Origin: an uncultured Eggerthellaceae bacterium
GTDB lineage: Bacteria > Actinomycetota > Coriobacteriia > Coriobacteriales > Eggerthellaceae
Direction of reading: 5' to 3'
Assembly: GCA_934648845.1 (NCBI GenBank)
Contig: CAKUFS010000015.1
Span: 1 to 47,684 of the forward strand
DNA length: 47,684 bases
Shown here piece after piece: positions 31,670-40,486 of the stretch. How positions within the stretch are numbered: the first letter of the stretch is position 1; each line of letters starts with the position of its first letter. The notes under the pieces are model-generated. The model was not told the origin of the DNA and did not search any database. It saw only the letters and a list, made by a program, of their open reading frames with translations. The position numbers and the translations under genes were made by a program.

Positions 31670-34159
31670 ATGGAGCTAACACGGTTTATAGATGCGAATT
31701 CGTTTAAGACGCAGCCGTTTGTGCCAAGCGAAGAAGAGTCCGATCGGGCAAATGCGCAGGCGCTGGAAGCGGGCATTTCGGGCCTTGCGGGCATTGCGAG
31801 CACCGTCGATGCAGCAAGGGCATCGGGAGCGCAGTGCGCCGAAGGTGGCGTGAGCGTTGTCATTGTTGCCAATTCGTCTTCCACTGAGCCGGTGAAAATT
31901 CCCACGGAAGACCCCACGGAATTCTTCGTTGCAAAGCCTGCCCACGAAGACGAGCCGACTATTCGACCGCTGCAGTTGCAAGAAAACGGCGAACCGCTCA
32001 TTGCTGCGCCCTTGCGATTGTGCGTAAAAATGGGTGTGACTTCTGTTACGGTGATTCTTCCTGAGTCGGGCGAACACGCTCAAGCTGTCAAAGATGCTGC
32101 AGAACAGTCGTTATCCCAGCTAGATGGCATAACAGCTGAGTTTGTATCCCTGCGTGAAGTGCCCGGGAATGTAGAGATATTCGATTTCGATGCATCGCTG
32201 TTGACCGCGCTGCTTGATGCGGCGGAGGCGGTTGGTTCTTGCATGGTGTTGGCGCTTGATGCTTGCGCGCCGCGCATTCAGCCGCGCCACCTTGCGCAGC
32301 TTTTCGATGACTTGAAACGAGAACTCGAGTCCGAAATAGTGACCTCGTGGAGTGCGTGGACGCGTCATTATCCGTTCCTTTTTTCCGTTGCGTTTCTGAA
32401 GAAGCTGCGCGCCGTTGGGTGGAGCTATACTGCACGCGCCCAACGCGAAAGTGCTGATGAGGATGCTGTTTCTTGTAAAGATTCTCAGAAACTAGAGGAC
32501 TTTCCCTGCGAATTTCCCGTGATGCCGCTCCTTGATGCACGCGTGAGAGACAGCGTGTTTGGCGAAGAGCGCTTGGATGTTTCCTCTCCCACTTCCGCCT
32601 CGTTTACGGAGTTCGCCGCCGCGGCGCAGCTCTCGGCGCTTGAGGCGGTCGCATTGTCGCGAAAGCAGGAACTTTGCGAGAGCGACGAGGAGCGTGCGGC
32701 GTTAACGGAGTCGCTGACTGAAGCCGATAAGCGTTTGCTCAATGCTGCCAATATGGTGCGCGGTTTCGCGAAAGAACTGGCCGGTCAAGCGTGCAGGAAG
32801 GAGGTCGCGTGCAGAGAGCGTGGAAAAGGGGTCGCGTGCGAAGATGGCGGGACTTGCAAAGATGCAGAGCCTTGCGAAGATGTTTCTCGCGGTCAAGAGG
32901 ACTTTGCAGCCGACCTTGCCTGGGCGGCAGAATGGGCAGCACGCAATAAGAGCGATTTTCCGCTGTTCGCGCAGCGTTCCCGCCATAATTCTTTGGCGTA
33001 TTTGGACACTGCGGCAACATCGCAGCGCTGCTATCAGGCAATTCATGCTGAACAAGAGTTTGAACAGAGCGAAAACGCGAACGTGTATCGCGGATCGTAC
33101 GATCTTTCCATGCAAGCAACGCTCCATATGAACGATGCGCGCGCCGTGCTTGAATCGTGGATCAATGCCGATCGTCGTCAGACGGTGCTTACCGCAAATA
33201 CCACGGCTTCGCTGAATTTGGTTGCACAGGCGTGGGGCGAGCGAAACATTAGCGAAGGGGACTTGATTGTTGTTCCTTTCTGCGAGCATCATTCGAATTT
33301 GCTGCCGTGGATGCTTTTGGCAAATCGCAAGCATGCGCGCATCGGCTATCTTCCGGTTCTTCCGAATGGCGAGCTTGACCTGGAAGTATATCGGGAGCTC
33401 CTGATGCAAAAGCCCAAGTTGGTGTGCGTTGCGCACATTGGTAATGTTTTGGGCGTTACGAATCCCGTAAAAGAGATGGCGCAGGAGGCGCACCGGGTTG
33501 GCGCGCGGTTCGTGCTTGATGCGGCGCAGTCGTTTCCCCATATGAAACTTGATGTGAAGGAGCTCGGTGCCGATTTCGTGGCGTTTTCTGCGCATAAAGC
33601 ATACGGCCCCAACGGTATTGGCGGATTGTGGATATCCTCTGATGTGGCGGAAGAAATGGAGCCGCTGGCGGGCGGTGGCGGTACGGTGAGCCACGTTGGC
33701 CTGGATTCCTATTATTGGCGAGCAGGTGCCATTCAGTACGAGGCGGGTACGCCGCCGTTGTCTCAACTGTTCGGTTTTGCGGCTGCCGTGGAGTATTTGG
33801 ATGCTTTGGGCGTGGAGCGCATAGAGCGGCATAGCAGGATTTTGACGCAGCTCCTTATGGGTTTGTGCCAAAAGCTCGGTTTTGTTCGCGTGTGGGGGCA
33901 TCATGATACGAAAGATTCGCAGACGGGTCTGGTAAGCATGTCTGTTGCAGGCGTTAACTCTTCGGCTGCAGGTGCCATGCTTGGCAAGATGGGCGTGGCA
34001 GTGCGCTCGGGCGCTCATTGCGCGCACCCGCTTGCAGCATCAATGGGACTTTCGGGTACGATTCGTGTGAGCTTTGGCGTATATAACACGCCCGATGATG
34101 TTCTTGCTGCTTGCGCTGCGTTAGCGGTTGCTCATGATTTGGGGCAGCAGGAAAAATAG
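31670..34159 (+). CDS. MobA-like domain fused to a SufS-type cysteine desulfurase/aminotransferase class V
   Basis: The 829-residue protein has two parts. Residues about 60-240 read as a degenerate MobA/MocA-like nucleotidyltransferase fold (VSVVIVANSSSTEP, GVTSVTVILP, MVLALDACAPRIQPRHLAQLF), where the usual G-rich nucleotide loop is lost. Residues about 440-829 are a SufS-type PLP enzyme, with NTTASLNLVAQ, the PLP lysine in SAHKAYGPNG (about 641) and the sulfur-carrying Cys in RSGAHCAHP (about 782). Between them (about 373-402) is a Cys-rich linker with five Cys. ATG 31670 behind GGAAGGA is chosen; an in-frame ATG at 31562, overlapping the previous stop, would add 36 residues. It would deliver sulfur (or selenium) to the pathway of its neighbours, which is inference. 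Confidence 0.8.
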   Translation: MELTRFIDANSFKTQPFVPSEEESDRANAQALEAGISGLAGIASTVDAARASGAQCAEGGVSVVIVANSSSTEPVKIPTEDPTEFFVAKPAHEDEPTIRPLQLQENGEPLIAAPLRLCVKMGVTSVTVILPESGEHAQAVKDAAEQSLSQLDGITAEFVSLREVPGNVEIFDFDASLLTALLDAAEAVGSCMVLALDACAPRIQPRHLAQLFDDLKRELESEIVTSWSAWTRHYPFLFSVAFLKKLRAVGWSYTARAQRESADEDAVSCKDSQKLEDFPCEFPVMPLLDARVRDSVFGEERLDVSSPTSASFTEFAAAAQLSALEAVALSRKQELCESDEERAALTESLTEADKRLLNAANMVRGFAKELAGQACRKEVACRERGKGVACEDGGTCKDAEPCEDVSRGQEDFAADLAWAAEWAARNKSDFPLFAQRSRHNSLAYLDTAATSQRCYQAIHAEQEFEQSENANVYRGSYDLSMQATLHMNDARAVLESWINADRRQTVLTANTTASLNLVAQAWGERNISEGDLIVVPFCEHHSNLLPWMLLANRKHARIGYLPVLPNGELDLEVYRELLMQKPKLVCVAHIGNVLGVTNPVKEMAQEAHRVGARFVLDAAQSFPHMKLDVKELGADFVAFSAHKAYGPNGIGGLWISSDVAEEMEPLAGGGGTVSHVGLDSYYWRAGAIQYEAGTPPLSQLFGFAAAVEYLDALGVERIERHSRILTQLLMGLCQKLGFVRVWGHHDTKDSQTGLVSMSVAGVNSSAAGAMLGKMGVAVRSGAHCAHPLAASMGLSGTIRVSFGVYNTPDDVLAACAALAVAHDLGQQEK

Positions 34160-34189
34160 CGAACGCGGGAAGATTCAGATTGGGAGACA

Positions 34190-35023
34190 ATGGAGAATAT
34201 GCAGCCATCATCGGTTTCGGAACATTATGCGCAGGTTGCTCAGCAGGTTGCTGCTACTTTTGGGAAGGATGCCCCGCTTGGTGCTTCCTCGTGTTGCAAA
34301 CCTGCTCTTTCTGCAGGTGAAGCGGCATTTCTTTATGCGCGCGAAGCCCTTGCGAATTTGCCTGAATCTGCTCTGGCAGCAAGTCGCGGCTGCGGAGACC
34401 CTGTTGCAAAAGCGTTGCTGCAGCCAGGGGAGCGCGTGCTTGATTTGGGAAGCGGTGGCGGTATTGATGCGATTATTGCATCACGCCTGGTAGGCGAGGG
34501 CGGCCATGTATACGGAGTGGACATGACGCCTGCCATGATTGAGCTTGCGTCGGCGAATGCGGCTGCCGTTGGCGCGCATAATATCGAGTTTGTTCAGGGA
34601 AACATTGAAGAACTTCCTCTTTCCGATGCTTGTGTGGATGTTGTTTTGTCGAATTGCGTCATTAACTTTGCCAAGAAAAAACAGCACGTTATGCATGAAG
34701 CGTATCGCGTTTTAGCGCCGGGTGGGCGTTTTGTGGTGAGCGATATTGTGCTCTACGGTGCGCTTCCGAGCGAAAAATATGCTCAGCCGCTTGAGCGAAT
34801 CACGGGATGCACGAATGGTATTGAGCTTGCCGATGCGTATCGCCAACACTTGCTTGATGCGGGGTTTTCCCAGGTAGAGATTGAGTCAAAAACGCTTTAT
34901 ACGCTTGACGTGCTGCAAGAAAAGGCTCAGCGTAAAGACCGCATGGCTTTCTTCGAGGCACTGGAGAATAACTCCGAGCTTAATGCATTAAGTGGAAGCG
35001 TGATTATTACGGCAGTAAAGTAG
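34190..35023 (+). CDS. ArsM-like SAM-dependent methyltransferase
   Basis: The 277-residue enzyme has SAM motif I VLDLGSGGGIDAI and YGVDMTPAMIELA. Four cysteines match the positions known to bind As(III) in ArsM: SSCC (about 28-29), RGCGDP (about 66), SNCVINFA and ERITGCTNGIEL. ArsM methylates arsenite. The cysteine set could also fit another soft thiophilic substrate, and no ars regulator, permease or reductase is beside it. It ends the co-oriented cluster 30 bases after the desulfurase fusion and is convergent with ppx. Confidence 0.82.
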   Translation: MENMQPSSVSEHYAQVAQQVAATFGKDAPLGASSCCKPALSAGEAAFLYAREALANLPESALAASRGCGDPVAKALLQPGERVLDLGSGGGIDAIIASRLVGEGGHVYGVDMTPAMIELASANAAAVGAHNIEFVQGNIEELPLSDACVDVVLSNCVINFAKKKQHVMHEAYRVLAPGGRFVVSDIVLYGALPSEKYAQPLERITGCTNGIELADAYRQHLLDAGFSQVEIESKTLYTLDVLQEKAQRKDRMAFFEALENNSELNALSGSVIITAVK

Positions 35024-35045
35024 CTTTGTGAGACGAACTATCTTT

Positions 35046-36158
35046 TTAGGCGTCTTTGCGAGCATCTTCGCGGGCGGCGGTAAGGATGATGCCCTGCAGA
35101 ATGTCCGATTCGCTTGCGACAAACGCATTGGCGCCGGCAGCTCGCAAAACTTCCTGCTGGATGATAAGCCCAGCGTTGATGACGCTCGCGCGTTCGGGCT
35201 GCAAGCCCACGCGATGCATTCTTTGGTCGAGCGTCTTGACCGATAGTTCGGAAAACACCTGGTCGAGCTGCTGTTTTGTTACGGTGTAACCATGAACGCG
35301 CTCGGAATCGTATACTTCCATGCGTTCTATCATGGAAACAATGCTGGTGGCTGTGCCCGCAACTGACACAACATGTGCCGCGTGAAAACCTTGCTGTTGC
35401 ATGTTCTGGAAATACGGCTCAAAGGCAGCGCGCACCCATTGGCGGCTTTCTTGAACTTGGGCGCTGTCAAGCGGGTCGCACGTAAGGAAACGTTCCGTCA
35501 TGCGGCGGCATCCAATGTTGAACGAGTGCGCAAAATCGGGCTTCTGACCTGCAATTCCTGCAATAATCTCCGTAGACCCGCCGCCGATATCGGTCACAAT
35601 GATAGGTTGTCCCGCGAAGTCCATCGAAGCACCCATGAAGCTTAGGGCTGCTTCTTTCTCGCCGGGGATAACGGAAAGCGTGACGCCCATTTCCGCTAAT
35701 CCCGCGGCAAATTCATCGGCGTTGTGCGCGTCGCGGGCAGCGGACGTTGCCATGGCGATGATGCGCATGCCGCCTGCGGTGGCATCAGTTGCGTTTTCGT
35801 TGACGCTTGCGGCCCTGGCATTTCCGGCTGCGGCGCCAGTATTTTCGTCCGCCGTATGGACGCTATCGGACGATTCGCCGTTTGAGCAGGCGTTTTCATA
35901 CTGGGCGATAATATCCAAAAACCCGCGCACGGCGCAAAAGACGCGCTCCATTGCCTCGGGCTTAAGAATGCCAGTGGCATCGACGTCTTCGCCGAGATTT
36001 GTGATAATGGCGCGCCTTGCCAAGGGTCGCACGCTGTGCCCGTTCGTTTCCCCAACAAGAAGTCGGCACGTTACCGTTCCAATGTCGATTGCGGCATATC
36101 GCGTGAGTTTTGCCCGTTCAACAGCATGGTCGCAGGAGCTATTCAGGGAGCGGGCCAT
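35046..36158 (-). CDS. Ppx/GppA phosphatase family protein
   Basis: The 370-residue protein has the actin-like ATPase motifs of this family: YAAIDIGTVTCRLLVGE (phosphate 1), VIPGEKEAALSFMGA, ITDIGGGSTEIIAG (phosphate 2) and SVAGTATSI. It hydrolyses polyphosphate or pppGpp; which one cannot be told here. An acidic/Ala-rich insertion at about 96-140 is low complexity. ATG 36158 lies three bases after the stop of the FtsB-like gene, so the two are one operon, a pairing common in actinobacteria. Confidence 0.92.
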   Translation of the reverse strand: MARSLNSSCDHAVERAKLTRYAAIDIGTVTCRLLVGETNGHSVRPLARRAIITNLGEDVDATGILKPEAMERVFCAVRGFLDIIAQYENACSNGESSDSVHTADENTGAAAGNARAASVNENATDATAGGMRIIAMATSAARDAHNADEFAAGLAEMGVTLSVIPGEKEAALSFMGASMDFAGQPIIVTDIGGGSTEIIAGIAGQKPDFAHSFNIGCRRMTERFLTCDPLDSAQVQESRQWVRAAFEPYFQNMQQQGFHAAHVVSVAGTATSIVSMIERMEVYDSERVHGYTVTKQQLDQVFSELSVKTLDQRMHRVGLQPERASVINAGLIIQQEVLRAAGANAFVASESDILQGIILTAAREDARKDA

Positions 36159-36161
36159 GCG

Positions 36162-37724
36162 TTATTCAACTCCGAACAAGGGGTCGAGAATTACGGAATA
36201 CCACGTTTCAGGAGCAGACACGCTACCGCGCTTGATGTAGAGATTCGTGTCGGCCATGGTGCCGTCGTCGGGCAAGCCGTAGACCAAAACAGAATGCTCA
36301 CCTTCATTCACCCAGCCATACTTTTCATGTGCCATTTCCTCGATGCCAGTTTCGGACTGCAGGTAATCGCGCGTAGCGGCAAGGTCGGCGTTGCGGTCGG
36401 TCACTGCTTGGTATTCCGCATTCACCTTGTCTAAATGGCGCATTTCAGTGTAATACTGCTTCGCCGCCGGGTACATGAACATGCCGGCAATCACCAGGCA
36501 TGCGGTAACGGAAAGCGCAGCTACGCGACGACGTGTGCCGAAGAGCGCGCTCGCGATTTTCAAGAACAGGTTTCCCGATGCGCCCTGCTTTTGCGCGCGC
36601 CCGGATTTGCCATTTGCGGAGAAGTTGCTTGTTTGCGCGTGCAAACCCGCCTTTTTGGCAGCGGAATCTCCCAAGAAACGGCTGGTCACTGCGTTGCTTA
36701 CGCCACCTGCTGCACTTGCGATCCAGCCCAGGATGCCAGTGCTTTCCTGATTTGCTGCGTGGGCTGCACGATAGCCGCCTTGGCGTGAGCTTGACGCATT
36801 GGGCTGCATGCGTTGGGCGCGTCGTTGGGAAGGGCCCATTTCTCCCTTGTACACTGCCGCACGCGGACCCGCATTTGCGGCGGCAGTTGAAGAAGCATCA
36901 CCAAATTGACGGTCGTATGCTCTGCCGGCTTTTTCTTTCGCCCGCTTTTGCTTTTTATCGGAAAGCTTTTGCAGGAACGTCTTATTTTTCTTCGAAGCTT
37001 CGCCGCCTTGAGCATCGGTGCCGTCTGCTTGCTCTTCTTCGGAAAGGAATTCGTCGTAAGAGAGAATGGCGGAGCGCGGCGAACTTTGCGTGCGTGTTGC
37101 GCGCACATCACGAGACGAACGGTCGCGCGTGTCAGAGGCGCCAAGATCGCCGAAGTCACCGAAGCTATCAAACGCGTCGAAGTCGTCGAATGCGAAGCGA
37201 TTGTTGCGCGCCGCACGCGAAGCGCGGCTGTCTGACGTGCGGTTTTCATAGAGCGCACGTTCACCGCGGCTGCTGCTCATGCTGCGATTAGCACGGACGC
37301 TTCCTGCGCTGCCGCTTCGGGCGCTGCTTTCAGCGCGTGCACTGCGATTGCGTTCGGTAGATATGTTTCTGCTGGTGGGGCGCATGGTTCTGCCAGTACT
37401 TGCGCTGCTGATATCGTCAAAGCCGCCAAAAGAGCGGCTGCTTTGTGCGGGATACGCATAATCCGATAGGGATACAGAAGGCATGCGATTCGGTTCGTAA
37501 GCGAAATTATTCTCTTGGCTGCCTTGCTGGCTCCAGCGGTCAAAATGTCTCGCTTGACTTGAGCTGCTGTAGGCGCGATTGCTCTGTCCGGCCTGATGGT
37601 TTTGGCTGTTCCGGCGATTATCGCGGGAGGCGACCCTTCCGTTTTCGCGCACAGAAGCAGAGCCGCGCGCCGCGCCGCCCCGTTTTACGTCGTCAAAAGA
37701 CAGAATGTTCGCTTGTCGTGCCAA
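36162..37724 (-). CDS. FtsB/DivIC-like septum formation initiator with a long disordered N-terminus
   Basis: The 520-residue protein is unusual. Residues 1-390 are low-complexity Ser/Arg/Gly/Asp with many RSAR- and SSR-type repeats and no fold. A single membrane helix (about 400-415) follows, then a coiled coil (MRHLDKVNAEYQAVTDRNADLAATRDYL, split across heptads) and the DivIC motif MAHEKYGWVNEGEHSVLV. FtsB proteins are usually 100-150 residues. The start is TTG 37724 with AGGGG upstream; the weak start codon fits low expression. Its role in the division complex at the septum is inferred from the C-terminal part. Confidence 0.85.
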   Translation of the reverse strand: MARQANILSFDDVKRGGAARGSASVRENGRVASRDNRRNSQNHQAGQSNRAYSSSSQARHFDRWSQQGSQENNFAYEPNRMPSVSLSDYAYPAQSSRSFGGFDDISSASTGRTMRPTSRNISTERNRSARAESSARSGSAGSVRANRSMSSSRGERALYENRTSDSRASRAARNNRFAFDDFDAFDSFGDFGDLGASDTRDRSSRDVRATRTQSSPRSAILSYDEFLSEEEQADGTDAQGGEASKKNKTFLQKLSDKKQKRAKEKAGRAYDRQFGDASSTAAANAGPRAAVYKGEMGPSQRRAQRMQPNASSSRQGGYRAAHAANQESTGILGWIASAAGGVSNAVTSRFLGDSAAKKAGLHAQTSNFSANGKSGRAQKQGASGNLFLKIASALFGTRRRVAALSVTACLVIAGMFMYPAAKQYYTEMRHLDKVNAEYQAVTDRNADLAATRDYLQSETGIEEMAHEKYGWVNEGEHSVLVYGLPDDGTMADTNLYIKRGSVSAPETWYSVILDPLFGVE

Positions 37725-37908
37725 GGAAGAAGCCCCTTTTTTGCATTTTGCTTCGTTTTTGGTGTGTGTAATGCAAGAGCCTTATTAGCATAGCACACGA
37801 GCCCACTGCAATGATGCGCGCTGCGGCGAAATCCATTCTTTTCTCCCTATTCTAGAAACGCGTGAGACAAGCGCACTTTATTTGATAAAATGCCCTGTGG
37901 CTGTAAGT

Positions 37909-37992
<84 letters not shown>

Positions 37993-38079
37993 GGTTTGAA
38001 AATTGGAAAGAAGACAACGGAACCATTGGGAAGGGCTTTCCTTCGGGGGCTCGAACCGATGAGGTGGAATTCCGTCAAG

Positions 38080-38103
38080 AAAACGTGCCAGTGGCACGTT
38101 TTT
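38080..38103. terminator. bidirectional terminator between the tRNA repeats
   Basis: AAAACGTGCC and GGCACGTTTTT form a tight hairpin with A and T tracts on either side. Confidence 0.8.
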
Positions 38104-38162
38104 AGGAATTCGCCCGACCGAGCTTGCGAGGGAGGGGTCGGTCTTTGCCGAAGGCAAAGCCG

Positions 38163-38193
38163 GAGCCCCTCCGCTCCTACCAGGTTTGAAAAT
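38163..38193 (+). repeat. 31-bp direct repeat, copy 2 (displaced tRNA-Leu 3' end); att-like
   Basis: This is an exact copy of the tRNA-Leu 3' end 190 bases downstream of the real one, with no tRNA body before it. Such duplications arise where an integrative element used the tRNA as its attachment site. No integrase remains. Confidence 0.8.
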
Positions 38194-38275
38194 AGGGACC
38201 TTCCCCTCTTCGTCTTTTTTGTTTTGCCCGCAATGAAGTCTTCGTAGGTCGCGACTTTTTCGAGATGAGCATAAT

Positions 38276-39334
38276 ATGAGCACCGATATCAACGATCTTA
38301 TTTCTTTGAACGATAATCCTCCTGCCGATTTTCAGGAGTACCTTGATCAATACGCGGGCGTTATTGGCGATTTGGTGAATCGTTACATTCCCCACGGCGA
38401 TCACCCCGACATGGATCGCTATCTGTACGGGCCGCTGATGAAGTACAGCAAGAACGGCGGAAAGCGTCATCGTCCGCTTATTGCTTTGGCGGGTTGCCTG
38501 GTTGTTGGTGGCGACATGAATAAGGCTATCAGTTCCGCGGCGGCCATCGAGCACTTCCACACCGCCGCGCTGATTCACGACGACATTGCCGACGAGGCCG
38601 AGCTGCGCCGCGGCGAGCCGTGCCTGCATTTGAGCGAAGGCCTGGGCCTTGCCCTAAACATGGGCGATCTGGGACTTTCCCTGGTCAACGGCACGGTAAT
38701 CAACGATCCCACGCTTGACGACGCCGTGAAAGTACGCGTTGTGACCGAGCTCATTGAAATGACGCGCCGCACTATTGAGGGTCAGGCAATGGATATCGGC
38801 TGGGCGCGCGACGCTCGCTATGATATTACGCCCGAAGATTATCTGATTATGGCAACGCATAAGACCGCCCATTACAGCGGTGCGGTTCCGCTGGCTGTTG
38901 GCGCCATTGTCGGCGGCGGCACCGAGGCGCAAATCGAAGGTCTTCGCAACTTTGGCCTGGACACAGGCTTAGCCTTCCAGATTCAAGACGACCTGCTGAA
39001 CCTTATCGGCGAAGAAGAGTCCACCAAGAAGGATTTCCGCAGCGATATCACCGAAGGAAAGCGCACGTTGGTTGTGGTGCACGCGCTGCATCACGGTACT
39101 GAGCAGCAGCGCGCCCGCCTGGTTGAGATCCTTTCCAACAAAGAGAAGGACCCGGATGTTCTTGCTGAAGCGGTGGATGTCATGCAGGAAACGGGAAGCA
39201 TTGAGTACGCGCGCAATTATGCGCAGAACCTAACGAGCATTTCCAAGAACAGGCTTCTGGGTGTGGTTGACCCCAGCCCCGCTCGTGACCTGCTTGTTTC
39301 CATGGCCGACTGGTTTGTGAATCGTTTGGACTAG
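38276..39334 (+). CDS. polyprenyl diphosphate synthase
   Basis: The 352-residue all-helical enzyme has GGKRHRPLIAL near the N-terminus, the first aspartate motif HDDIADEAELRRG (DDxxD, about 102-106), the KTAHYSGAVPLAVGAI Lys region, and the second motif FQIQDDLLNLIG, where the final Asp of DDxxD is Asn. It joins isopentenyl diphosphate units into a C20 or longer chain, probably for menaquinone or lipid carriers. The ribosome site before ATG 38276 is weak. The next gene starts four bases after its stop. Confidence 0.92.
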   Translation: MSTDINDLISLNDNPPADFQEYLDQYAGVIGDLVNRYIPHGDHPDMDRYLYGPLMKYSKNGGKRHRPLIALAGCLVVGGDMNKAISSAAAIEHFHTAALIHDDIADEAELRRGEPCLHLSEGLGLALNMGDLGLSLVNGTVINDPTLDDAVKVRVVTELIEMTRRTIEGQAMDIGWARDARYDITPEDYLIMATHKTAHYSGAVPLAVGAIVGGGTEAQIEGLRNFGLDTGLAFQIQDDLLNLIGEEESTKKDFRSDITEGKRTLVVVHALHHGTEQQRARLVEILSNKEKDPDVLAEAVDVMQETGSIEYARNYAQNLTSISKNRLLGVVDPSPARDLLVSMADWFVNRLD

Positions 39335-39338
39335 CGTT

Positions 39339-40250
39339 ATGGAAACCGTTCGTTTGCAGCATACAGGAGCAGCGGTAGAGGACGTTCAGCAGCGCTTGGT
39401 GCTGGCTGGTTTTCTGATCGATGCCGACGTTGATGGCGTCTATGGCGAGAAAACCGCCGCCGCGGTAAGCTCGTTTTGCCTTGCGCACGGCTTGCCCGCA
39501 ACGGGTGAGGTCGATGAGAAAACGTGGTCTGCCCTGGTAGATGCATCGTATTCCATGGGCGATCGCACGCTGTATCTGCGCATGCCGTTCTTCCATGGCA
39601 ACGATGTGCGTCAACTGCAGCGCGCGTTGGGCGCGTTGGGCTTCGCGTGCAACGACGATGGCATTTTTGGCGCGTATACCGAAGCCGCGCTGCGCAAGTT
39701 CCAGCTGAACTTGGCGCTGTACGGCGATGGCATTGCAGGTGCGCAAACCTTCCGCGCTATTCGCAACCTGCGCCATTCCTGGGAAGGCAAGCCTGCGGCG
39801 GTTCCTGGTGCTCATCTGGGATTTTCTCGTGCAGCCGATGTCTTGGGCGAACACACGCTGTGTCTTTTCGGCACCTCGAAATTCACCCGCAGTGTGGCAA
39901 GCCGCATGTCGAACCTTGCACTGGCAACGAATCCGAATTCGCACATGGTAAGCGCCGATTCGCTGTTGGTGGCTCCCGACCAGAACATGTGCTTCGTGCA
40001 CCTTGTTTTGCCTGGTGAAGAGCGTCCTGCACAGCAAAAAGCCGTTCCTGTGGTTCAAATGGACGATGAAGAGGGCAGCTTGGCTCTGCGTATTGAGAAC
40101 GCGCTGAACGCCGTAAAGGGCGATTCGCCGCGGCGCATTGCTATTCAATTGCCTGGCGAAGCATGGGAAGACGCAGGTGAGGCGCGCGCTGCACAGCATT
40201 ATGCGGTCACGTTGCTCGACGCTTTGTGCCTTGCGCTTTCCAACGAATAA
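39339..40250 (+). CDS. protein with two peptidoglycan-binding domains, no signal peptide
   Basis: The 303-residue protein has two PG_binding_1 repeats: DVQQRLVLAGFLIDADVDGVYGEKTAAAVSSF (about 15-46) and DVRQLQRALGALGFACNDDGIFGAYTEAALRKFQ (about 89-122). The C-terminal half (about 165-303) resembles an N-acetylmuramoyl-amidase-like fold in spacing (SADSLLVAP, ALNAVKG) but lacks the zinc ligands I would expect, so activity is unclear. There is no secretion signal at the ATG 39339 start, which is odd for a wall-binding protein. It is coupled to the polyprenyl synthase gene. Confidence 0.75.
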   Translation: METVRLQHTGAAVEDVQQRLVLAGFLIDADVDGVYGEKTAAAVSSFCLAHGLPATGEVDEKTWSALVDASYSMGDRTLYLRMPFFHGNDVRQLQRALGALGFACNDDGIFGAYTEAALRKFQLNLALYGDGIAGAQTFRAIRNLRHSWEGKPAAVPGAHLGFSRAADVLGEHTLCLFGTSKFTRSVASRMSNLALATNPNSHMVSADSLLVAPDQNMCFVHLVLPGEERPAQQKAVPVVQMDDEEGSLALRIENALNAVKGDSPRRIAIQLPGEAWEDAGEARAAQHYAVTLLDALCLALSNE

Positions 40251-40486
40251 GCTAGCGAGCAAATTCAGCGATCAATAATCTAACGAATAAATCGGCTTCG
40301 TTCGCATTCCGTTCGCTTTCCGCTCAAAAAGAGGCATCAGTTCTGCCGAAGAGGCAAGATGTTGCCTATATGTTTGTTTCCGCGGGTGCTTCCGCGCGTC
40401 TTTCACGCGTATAATGGAGGCATTAAAATGCGCGCTGCGCGTATGGTGCCTGTGCGCTACCCCCCATCGAACAAGGAGGCTGCTTT

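Noticed and set aside
29326..34159. Biotin synthesis genes
   Set aside because: The radical SAM enzymes lack the full set of auxiliary-cluster cysteines of BioB, and no bioA, bioD or bioF is nearby.
38046..38057. A minus-strand tRNA
   Set aside because: Only a T-arm-like GGTTCGAGCCCC is present; no acceptor, D arm or anticodon arm can be drawn.
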